From: SAR202 cluster bacterium
GTDB lineage: Bacteria > Chloroflexota > Dehalococcoidia > SAR202 > CAJWER01
DNA length: 12,590 nt
Assembly: GCA_030740335.1 (NCBI GenBank)
Contig: JASLXL010000228.1
Coordinates: 1 to 12,590, forward strand
Reading direction: 5' to 3'
The notes under the pieces are model-generated. The model worked only from the letters and a program-made list of their open reading frames with translations, ran no database searches and was not told the DNA's origin. The position numbers and the translations under genes are program-made. How positions within the stretch are numbered: the first letter of the stretch is position 1; each line of letters begins with the position of its first letter. Positions 7,853 to 12,590 of this stretch are shown piece by piece.

Positions 7853-7883
7853 CCGGCCAGGGACGTGAAAAAGGGATGGCCGG
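7853..7883. promoter_or_regulatory. Inverted repeat upstream of the PIG-L gene
   Basis: CCGGCCA at 7853-7859 is a perfect inverted match to TGGCCGG at 7877-7883, with centres 24 bp apart. The right arm overlaps the spacer of the candidate PIG-L promoter, a position where a dimeric repressor could act. It could equally be a chance GC-rich palindrome or part of an RNA hairpin. Confidence 0.3.
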
Positions 7884-7890
7884 CAAACCC

Positions 7891-7899
7891 TGCTAAGAT
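7891..7899 (+). promoter_or_regulatory. Candidate extended -10 for the PIG-L gene
   Basis: TGCTAAGAT is an extended -10 element (TG, one base, then TAAGAT). No good -35 is seen at 7871-7876 (AAGGGA). A start near 7906 would leave a leader of about 32 nt ending in the strong AGGAGG at 7925-7930. Confidence 0.35.
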
Positions 7900-7937
7900 G
7901 GCGCGAGAATCCGATCCACGACACAGGAGGGTCCATA

Positions 7938-8756
7938 ATGGCAAGAAAACCGCTGAGTATCCTTACGATCGGCGGACACCCAAAGGACGCAATCATTGCG
8001 TCTGGCGGGACGATGGCGAACCACGTCGCAGCCGGTGATCGGGTTACCACACTATGTCCTACCCACGGCCTGTCCCACCACACAGAGGCCATCACGAAGT
8101 ACAAGGCAGACCGCAAGATGCCTGACTTAGAAGCACTCAAGGCCGAGCTAATGCAGGAGTTGGTTGACGCTGCTGCGGAACTCGGGGTCACCGACGTGCG
8201 CATCCTTGGCCACGACGATTCCGTCCCGATTGTGGAGCGACAGATCATAGAAGAGATCGCCGACGTGATCGGAGATGTGCTGCCCGACATCATCATCACT
8301 CACGCGCTATACGACAGTGTCCCGGGCCACGCAGTGGCAACGGAAATGACGCTGCTGGCGATGGAGGCCGCCTCCGGTTTCCGTCCCGGCAAGAGCTACC
8401 CTCCCCACAAGCCGTCCCAGGTATTTTTCCATGCCCAAGCAGGACGAACCAACGTGCTTGAAACGGACATCTCGCGAGTGCCCACCCATCTCGTTGACAT
8501 CACCGACTCGATCTACAAGAAGTCTGAGGCGATGAACCGTCTCAAAACCCAGGGCTACGGCGCGGACTCCCCCACTCAGCGTAAGTTGGGTGAAGTAATA
8601 GACGGCATCCTGGGCATCCACGCCCGGGTACCCTACGCAGAAGGGTTCATCGCCCACAATCCCAGCCTGTACACGACACTCCCCATTGTAATCCAGGGCG
8701 ATCGAGACCCCACCCAGATGACGAACATGCTGCTGGACAACTACAAGCCGCAGTAA
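7938..8756 (+). CDS. PIG-L (LmbE-like) family protein with altered active site
   Basis: 272-aa protein of the PIG-L/LmbE fold, whose characterised members are zinc N-deacetylases of sugar conjugates such as MshB. The first motif, normally HPDDE, reads HPKDA (14-18). The metal ligands H14 and D17 remain, but the aspartate thought to act as general base is K16 and the following Glu is Ala. The second motif, normally HPDH, reads VPGH (128-131): the last ligand H131 remains and the first His is Val. The C-terminal HARVPYAEGF (228-237) is typical. Length is normal and the frame is intact, so it is not a pseudogene. It may bind metal yet have lost or changed its hydrolytic activity. The start at 7938 is fixed by AGGAGG seven bases upstream. 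It lies alone between a terminator element and a large hairpin. The substrate cannot be inferred. Confidence 0.85.
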   Translation: MARKPLSILTIGGHPKDAIIASGGTMANHVAAGDRVTTLCPTHGLSHHTEAITKYKADRKMPDLEALKAELMQELVDAAAELGVTDVRILGHDDSVPIVERQIIEEIADVIGDVLPDIIITHALYDSVPGHAVATEMTLLAMEAASGFRPGKSYPPHKPSQVFFHAQAGRTNVLETDISRVPTHLVDITDSIYKKSEAMNRLKTQGYGADSPTQRKLGEVIDGILGIHARVPYAEGFIAHNPSLYTTLPIVIQGDRDPTQMTNMLLDNYKPQ

Positions 8757-8758
8757 AA

Positions 8759-8799
8759 GGTAGAGGACAGGGGCCGGAGCCCGGCCTCTGTCCTCTACC
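8759..8799 (+). terminator. Long 19-bp-stem hairpin after the PIG-L gene
   Basis: Arms 8759-8777 and 8781-8799 pair over 19 bp with a single G-U wobble and an AGC loop. The hairpin starts two bases after the TAA of the PIG-L gene. No T tract follows on the plus strand; read on the minus strand it is followed by TTTTA. It may be an intrinsic-like terminator or an mRNA 3'-end stabiliser. Confidence 0.6.
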
Positions 8800-8876
8800 T
8801 GGCACATCGTTCGCCATCGCTGTACCCTTGTGCCTAAACACGCTGCTCGGCAACCCGGACTCGATCGGAGGAACAC

Positions 8877-9617
8877 ATGGGGCTACTCGAGGGCAAGACC
8901 GCGATAATCACCGGTGGCGCAACCGGTATAGGCAGAGGAATAGCTCGCGCCTACGCCAGGGAGGGAGCCACGCTGGTGCTGGCGTCGCGCAACCGAGACA
9001 ACCTCGAGCGCACCGCTTCGGAGTTCCGATCGAAGTACGGCGTCACCGTGCTAGTCGTGCCCGCCGACGCCACAATCGAGGCAGAGGTTGCCGACCTGTT
9101 CGCCACGACGGCGAAGGAGCTTGGCCGCCTGGACATCCTGGTCAACAACGCTGGGACTGGGATATATGTTCCCCTAGACGAGATGTCTCTGGAGAACTGG
9201 GAGACCGTGTTCGCCGTGAACCTGACCGCGGCATTCCTGTGTACGCGTGAGGCCATCAGGGTGATGAAGAGCCAGGGCGGCGGACGCATCATCAACATTG
9301 GCAGCATCTCTGCCACAAAGCCGCGACCAGGCCAATCCGCCTACTCGGCCAGCAAAGCTGGGCTGGTCAGCCTAACCAGGTCAACGCTTTTGGAGGGCCG
9401 AGCCTTCGGCATATCCGCAGGTTGCCTGCATCCCGGCCTTGTCGACGTGACGCCCGAAAGCAGCTACGCAGGTCCAACCACCACCCCCGACGAACCCGCC
9501 ATAGCACCCCAGGACATAGCGGAAGCCGCCCTTGCGATGGCACAGCTCCCACCCCACGTAACCATGCTCGACACCACGGTCCTGCCCAGCCACCAGATAT
9601 TCATAGGCCGCGGCTAG
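8877..9617 (+). CDS. Short-chain dehydrogenase/reductase (FabG-like SDR)
   Basis: 246-aa classical SDR, a cytoplasmic NAD(P)-dependent oxidoreductase acting on a hydroxyl or carbonyl group. The Rossmann motif TGGATGIG occupies 12-19. ASR at 36-38 after the second strand suggests NADP(H) preference. NNAG is at 90-93, the structural N115 is present, and the catalytic set S143, Y156 and K160 (YSASK) is complete; HPG (185-187) is the usual post-catalytic loop. Length and motifs resemble 3-oxoacyl-ACP reductases, but FabG-like enzymes include many catabolic dehydrogenases and no fatty-acid genes are nearby, so I give no symbol. The start is supported by CGGAGGA (8866-8872) four bases before the ATG. 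It is preceded by a large hairpin and followed by a 226-bp gap, so it is probably transcribed alone; I could not identify a convincing promoter. Confidence 0.92.
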   Translation: MGLLEGKTAIITGGATGIGRGIARAYAREGATLVLASRNRDNLERTASEFRSKYGVTVLVVPADATIEAEVADLFATTAKELGRLDILVNNAGTGIYVPLDEMSLENWETVFAVNLTAAFLCTREAIRVMKSQGGGRIINIGSISATKPRPGQSAYSASKAGLVSLTRSTLLEGRAFGISAGCLHPGLVDVTPESSYAGPTTTPDEPAIAPQDIAEAALAMAQLPPHVTMLDTTVLPSHQIFIGRG

Positions 9618-9657
9618 GCATTCCGCTGGGGCGACTGCGTCGCACCACTTGCCAGTA

Positions 9658-9703
9658 GATAGGAACATGTCACGCTAATCCCGCGGGCGAGGTGACTCCT
9701 ATC
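9658..9703. promoter_or_regulatory. Interrupted inverted repeat in the SDR to AKR gap
   Basis: GATAGGA (9658-9664) pairs with TCCTATC (9697-9703), and GTCAC (9669-9673) pairs with GTGAC (9692-9696). This makes a 12-bp stem with a four-base bulge on the left arm around an 18-base loop containing CCCGCGGG. It lies between the SDR stop and the AKR promoter. It could be an operator or a transcript 3' structure; there is no T tract. Confidence 0.35.
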
Positions 9704-9766
9704 GACAACGAAAGAACCAACAGTCCATCTCACGCACTGGTGGACACCCCATCCCATCCACCCCAA

Positions 9767-9795
9767 TTGACACCGGTGCAAGAGCCTCCTAGACT
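9767..9795 (+). promoter_or_regulatory. Sigma70-type promoter of the aldo/keto reductase
   Basis: A perfect -35 TTGACA (9767-9772), a 17-bp spacer, then TAGACT (9790-9795; four of six -10 bases). Expected start near 9802, giving a leader of about 42 nt with AGGAG at 9834-9838 before the ATG at 9844. Confidence 0.6.
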
Positions 9796-9843
9796 AGCCC
9801 ACAGTGGGCCCGGTGGCCTCACAATCCCCTCTCAGGAGCAGCT

Positions 9844-10788
9844 ATGCTTACGAAACAGATGGGTATCGACGGACCGGAGGTGCCGGTCGTCTGCTTCGGG
9901 ACCTGGCCGCTCGGCGGGGCCTACGGCGACTTCGATGAGCAGAACGCCATTTCTACAATGCAGCACGCGATAGATGTCGGCCTGACGTTCATCGACACCG
10001 CCGAGGGGTACATGAGGGCGGAGGAGATCATCGGCAAGGCCATCAAGGGCCGCCGACACGAGTTGTTCATCGCCACAAAGGTATCCGGGGACGACCACTC
10101 CACCGAGCACATCGAGAGCGCCCTGGATCAGAGCCTCAAGCTCATGGGCACGGACTACGTCGACATGTACCAGCTCCACCGCGCCACCGACCGCCCCATC
10201 GCAGACACCATGTCAGACCTGCTCCGGCTCCAGGCCGCCGGTAAGATCAGGTACATCGGCGTCTCCAACTTCGGGCCGAAACAAATCCGCGAGGTGGTGA
10301 ATCACGGCCCGGTCAAGAGCGGCCAGCCCCGCTACAGCATGCTGTTCCGGGAGGTCGAGGACGACCTCATACCCGCGTATGAGGAGTCGGGCATCGGGGT
10401 GATGGCTCACTCGGTTCTCGCCAAGGGACTGCTGGGCGGGCGTTACAAACCCGGCGACACATTTAAGCCGGACGACGAGCGGTACGACTGGCCGGCCTTT
10501 AAGGGTGAGTCTTTCAAGAAGACCCACGCCATCACGGAAAAACTCAAGGAGTGGGCCGGAGACCAGGGGCATAGCCTCGTCGAGCTGGCCATAGCGTGGC
10601 CCGTGTCCAACCCGGCCGTGTATACTAGCATAGCCGGCGCCCGCAAGCCCAAAGACCTGGCGACGCTGGCCAGCGCGGGGGACTGGAAGCTGACGGCCAA
10701 GGAACTCGCCGAGATCGAGGAGATCCAGGGCGACCACCGTCTATACATCAGCGACCAACCCGCCAGAGTCAGCGCCTCCGACGACTAG
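9844..10788 (+). CDS. Aldo/keto reductase family oxidoreductase
   Basis: 314-aa aldo/keto reductase, a TIM-barrel NADPH-dependent enzyme reducing aldehydes or ketones or running the reverse reaction. The catalytic tetrad is complete: D51 and Y56 in FIDTAEGY, K79 in ATKV, and H112 in YQLHRAT. The strand-6 motif GVSNF is at 139-143, QPRYSMLFR (161-169) corresponds to the family's Q..YN.L.R, and SIAGARKPKDL (262-272) is the late cofactor-binding segment. The form resembles the YajO/Tas/IolS-like group of soluble AKRs rather than the mammalian-type AKR1 group. The start is set by AGGAG five bases upstream. It has its own strong promoter and is followed by a 324-bp gap, so it is probably transcribed alone. 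Its substrate is unknown; the surrounding enzymes suggest catabolism but do not define a pathway. Confidence 0.93.
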   Translation: MLTKQMGIDGPEVPVVCFGTWPLGGAYGDFDEQNAISTMQHAIDVGLTFIDTAEGYMRAEEIIGKAIKGRRHELFIATKVSGDDHSTEHIESALDQSLKLMGTDYVDMYQLHRATDRPIADTMSDLLRLQAAGKIRYIGVSNFGPKQIREVVNHGPVKSGQPRYSMLFREVEDDLIPAYEESGIGVMAHSVLAKGLLGGRYKPGDTFKPDDERYDWPAFKGESFKKTHAITEKLKEWAGDQGHSLVELAIAWPVSNPAVYTSIAGARKPKDLATLASAGDWKLTAKELAEIEEIQGDHRLYISDQPARVSASDD

Positions 10789-10794
10789 TGCTGC

Positions 10795-10854
10795 GGTGCT
10801 GCGCACGCTTAGTTTGGCGGGGCGGGGCATGCCCTGGGGGGTGCTGCGCACGCT
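10795..10854. repeat. 15-bp direct repeat at 45-bp spacing
   Basis: GGTGCTGCGCACGCT occurs at 10795-10809 and again at 10840-10854. Similarity continues loosely after each copy (an AG step, then GGCGGGG or ACGGGG), so this looks like a decayed 45-bp tandem duplication. Each core contains GTGC-TGC-GCAC, a four-pair hairpin. It begins 6 bp after the AKR stop. Confidence 0.6.
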
Positions 10855-10950
10855 GAGGGGACGGGGCGAAACACGTCCTGTGGGTGGCCGACGGTTCCAT
10901 AGGCTCGCCATAAGTGGAATCTACTACGAGTGTCATTGGCGGAGGAGCCG

Positions 10951-10998
10951 GTGTTGGTGATGGTCAACTTGACCGAATACTACACCCTGGCCCATTGA
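10951..10998 (+). CDS. Possible 15-codon leader or remnant ORF
   Basis: A GTG-start frame (also GTG at 10957 and ATG at 10960) ends at TGA 10996-10998. The ribosome site GGAGGAG at 10941-10947 lies three bases before the first GTG, nine before the second and twelve before the ATG. The peptide would end in LTEYYTLAH. The terminator element starts about 10 bp later. A leader peptide, the remnant of a lost gene, or chance are all possible; I favour chance or a remnant. Confidence 0.2.
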   Translation: MLVMVNLTEYYTLAH

Positions 10999-11007
10999 CC
11001 CCGCCTT

Positions 11008-11085
11008 CAGGGGGTGTGCAGAGGGGCGCAGCCCCTTTGCCGGGTGTGTGAGGGTGTCCCTCTCTTATATTTTTCATCTTTTTCT
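11008..11085 (+). terminator. Two-hairpin terminator-like repeat, copy B
   Basis: Hairpin 1 (11018-11040) is a continuous 10-pair stem (one G-U) closing a GCA loop, with core GGGGC-GCA-GCCCC. Hairpin 2 (11050-11062) is GAGGG-TGT-CCCTC. A T-rich tail with TTTTT runs at about 11070-11085. It shares layout and much sequence with 7777-7850. It lies 220 bp after the AKR stop, so it could end AKR transcripts or others entering the gap. Confidence 0.7.
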
Positions 11086-11112
11086 GAAAACTAGGGGGTA
11101 GTTGCGCCCACG

Positions 11113-12285
11113 ATGAGCATCCTCCTCGACCCGGAACGCGCGTCCCAACACCTGTCGAGCCGTGGACTCGATGTCCTGGTAGGTGGCGGCTACGTCAACT
11201 ACGGCTATATCACCGGGTACTTCACTCACTTCAACCGCGACTATCCAGGGCCGCTCTACAACGGGCTGCCTCTGATCAGATTCGCGGGGCTTCCCGCCAA
11301 TAGCACAATCCCTCCTTTCCTGGTCACGTATCCGGGCGAGGAGGGCGACATCCTTGCCCAGGGCTCGTGGATAGAGGACCGGCGGTTCTGGGGCCCCAGC
11401 TACAACGTGCCGGGACGCCCCGACAGTGTCACGGTCCTCGATGACCCTGTACAGGCCCTCGTCGACGCCCTCGAAGAGCGCGGGCTGAGCGCGGGGACGA
11501 TAGGCGTCAGCGCGCGAGACCTGGAGCCATCCCTGTGGAAGCGGGTGCAAGAGGCGTTGCCGGACGCCAGCGTGGTCGACGCCTCAGACGCCTTCGACGA
11601 GATTCGTATGATCAAGACTGCGGAGGAGATATTGCGCCTCAGGGGCGCCGTCGCGGGGGTAGAGCGCGGTCACGCCGCTGTGCGCGAGAGCCTTACCGAA
11701 GGGATGACTGCCCTGGAGCTGGCCGCCATCGTGAACCGGGCCGTCATCGACGAGTACACGGACCGCTACATCGTCCACGTCAGTGCCGGCGCACGAGGTT
11801 CGGTCGTCCTCGCGCCTACCGAAGTGGAGCTCAAGCGTGGCGAGCTTGTGTCCGTGGACGCGGGCTCGCTCCACCGCAACTACGCGGGCGACATGTTCAG
11901 GGTATACGCCTTCGGCGAGCAGCCGGGCGATGGATTGCAGGTCCACGCGGCGATGGACGAGGTCAACGACCTCATGATCGCCGCCGTAAGGCCTGGAGTG
12001 AGGGCGTCGGAGCTGTACGAGCTAGGTAAGGCTGAGATGGGCCACAGGGGACTGCCACTTGCCCTCGACTTCGCCGGCCACGGCATCGGCATCGATGTCC
12101 ACGAGCGCCCATACCTGGTGGCGAACGATCACACGGTGCTGCAGCCGGGTATGGTCGTTGTACTGGAGATCTCGACCCGGCGCTTCGACCTGGGGCACCT
12201 GTCCGCCGAGATCACATGCCTGATCACCGACACCGGCTGCGAGGTTCTGAACTCCATGCCCCACACCATCACCCACATCCCCTAG
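11113..12285 (+). CDS. M24 family metalloenzyme (Xaa-Pro peptidase / creatinase-like)
   Basis: 390-aa protein with a creatinase-like N-terminal domain (about 1-165) and a C-terminal pita-bread M24 domain (about 170-385). All five dinuclear-metal ligands are visible: D249 in SVDAG, D260 eleven residues later in YAGDMFRVY, H323 in GHGIG, E352 in LEIST and E366 in AEITCLI. The second active-site histidine H330 (DVHERPYL) is also present. Members cleave Xaa-Pro bonds or related amide and C-N bonds, as in prolidase, aminopeptidase P, creatinase and DMSP lyase DddP-type enzymes; sequence reading does not separate these. The full ligand set is what a metal peptidase needs, whereas creatinase lacks it. 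The N-terminal domain carries an unusual aromatic stretch near 28-50 (YVNYGYITGYFTHF and following). The start is ATG at 11113; the nearest purine-rich site, AGGGGG, is about 14 bases away and weak. It is likely cotranscribed with the next gene, 11 bp on. Confidence 0.88.
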   Translation: MSILLDPERASQHLSSRGLDVLVGGGYVNYGYITGYFTHFNRDYPGPLYNGLPLIRFAGLPANSTIPPFLVTYPGEEGDILAQGSWIEDRRFWGPSYNVPGRPDSVTVLDDPVQALVDALEERGLSAGTIGVSARDLEPSLWKRVQEALPDASVVDASDAFDEIRMIKTAEEILRLRGAVAGVERGHAAVRESLTEGMTALELAAIVNRAVIDEYTDRYIVHVSAGARGSVVLAPTEVELKRGELVSVDAGSLHRNYAGDMFRVYAFGEQPGDGLQVHAAMDEVNDLMIAAVRPGVRASELYELGKAEMGHRGLPLALDFAGHGIGIDVHERPYLVANDHTVLQPGMVVVLEISTRRFDLGHLSAEITCLITDTGCEVLNSMPHTITHIP

Positions 12286-12289
12286 GAGG
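12284..12289 (+). promoter_or_regulatory. Ribosome binding site of the beta-propeller gene
   Basis: AGGAGG, a full anti-16S match, overlaps the TAG stop of the M24 gene (12283-12285) and ends seven bases before the ATG at 12297. It fixes that start and suggests translational coupling between the two genes. Confidence 0.8.
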
Positions 12290-12296
12290 CCGAATA

Positions 12297-12590
12297 ATGG
12301 CACCGCGTCCAATCGATGTCGGCAGTGAAAAGCAGCTCATGTTCGACGAGCGCTTCATCGACAGTAGCGAGAACGTCGAGCTGACGATGAACCCTCCCAC
12401 GATGGGCGAGGAGCCCGTGCTGGGGATGGACTTCCCGTGGGAGACGAGGATCGGCGGCTACAACACCGTCATCCGCGAGGGCGACAAGTTCCGAATGTGG
12501 TACGACTTCACACCACCTGATAACGATCCCTCAGGCATCACGCGCGGCGTGGCCTACGCCGAATCGTCAGACGGACTGAACTGGGAAAAA
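12297..12590 (+). CDS. Beta-propeller / glycoside-hydrolase-like protein, 5' part
   Basis: The first 98 codons of a gene cut by the window end; the frame is open throughout. No signal peptide is seen. The opening KQLMFDERFIDSSENVELTMNPP resembles the N-termini of a widespread, largely uncharacterised family distantly related to the GH32/GH43 five-bladed propellers, common in Planctomycetes and marine Chloroflexota. Blade-like strands are visible in GGYNTVIREGDKFRMWYDF (53-71) and in RGVAYAESSDGLNWEK (83-98), the latter with the SSDG.NW turn typical of these propellers. Whether it is a sugar hydrolase cannot be told because catalytic residues would lie further on. The 11-bp spacing to the M24 gene implies an operon. 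Family assignment is moderate; function is unknown. Confidence 0.75.
   Translation, partial: MAPRPIDVGSEKQLMFDERFIDSSENVELTMNPPTMGEEPVLGMDFPWETRIGGYNTVIREGDKFRMWYDFTPPDNDPSGITRGVAYAESSDGLNWEK

Larger units (their letters stand above)
10789..11112. other. 324-bp intergenic region between AKR and M24 genes
   Basis: No convincing full-length gene. From left to right it holds a GC-rich imperfect repeat (10795-10854), about 95 bp where I see nothing definite, a possible 15-codon reading frame with a strong ribosome site (10941-10998), the second two-hairpin terminator element (11008-11085), and a short AT-rich leader before the M24 start. I found no clear -35/-10 pair for the M24 gene. Confidence 0.7.

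Noticed and set aside
9631..9643. GCGAC-TGC-GTCGC hairpin after the SDR gene as terminator
   Set aside because: The stem is only five pairs and no T tract follows, so it is too weak to call.
9739..9762. GGTGGA/TCCACC inverted repeat just before the AKR -35
   Set aside because: Six-base arms with a 12-base spacer in a low-complexity C-rich stretch are likely by chance.

Overview
The window is GC-rich bacterial chromosome. I infer Chloroflexota, possibly Dehalococcoidia of the SAR202 type. The grounds are a UPF0182-family giant membrane protein beside arginine genes, and a run of unrelated small-molecule enzymes (Rid, PIG-L, SDR, aldo/keto reductase, M24, beta-propeller) that separately look like parts of the large catabolic gene sets of that group. 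No rRNA or other marker gene is present, so this placement is inference only.

Left half (13-6232), all on the minus strand: argJ, argB, a UPF0182 membrane protein and argD, read in that order, probably from a promoter near 6304-6312. ArgJ recycles the acetyl group between acetylornithine and glutamate, ArgB phosphorylates acetylglutamate, and ArgD aminates the semialdehyde, so three steps of cyclic ornithine synthesis are here. ArgC, which belongs between ArgB and ArgD, is missing from the window. The UPF0182 gene sits between argB and argD and is separated from argD by one base. A 22-bp perfect tandem duplication lies between argB and UPF0182.

Centre (6233-6476): a divergent intergenic region with a good sigma70-type promoter for the rightward gene and an extended -10 promoter for argJ.

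Right half (6477-12590), all on the plus strand: a protein made of three fused Rid (YjgF/UK114) domains, a PIG-L-type deacetylase with altered active-site residues, a FabG-like SDR oxidoreductase, an aldo/keto reductase, an M24 (creatinase/Xaa-Pro peptidase-like) metalloenzyme, and the start of a beta-propeller protein cut by the window end. Most of these are separated by 100-320 bp gaps holding hairpins, terminators or promoters, so they look like single-gene units. The exception is the M24/propeller pair, which is 11 bp apart and probably cotranscribed. Two of the gaps carry copies of the same two-hairpin plus T-tract element, apparently a dispersed repeat that serves as a terminator.

The most notable items are the single-chain triple-Rid protein whose three repeats all lack the catalytic arginine of RidA, the PIG-L protein with HPKDA in place of HPDDE, and the recurring terminator-like element. 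I found no CRISPR array, transposase, tRNA or rRNA.
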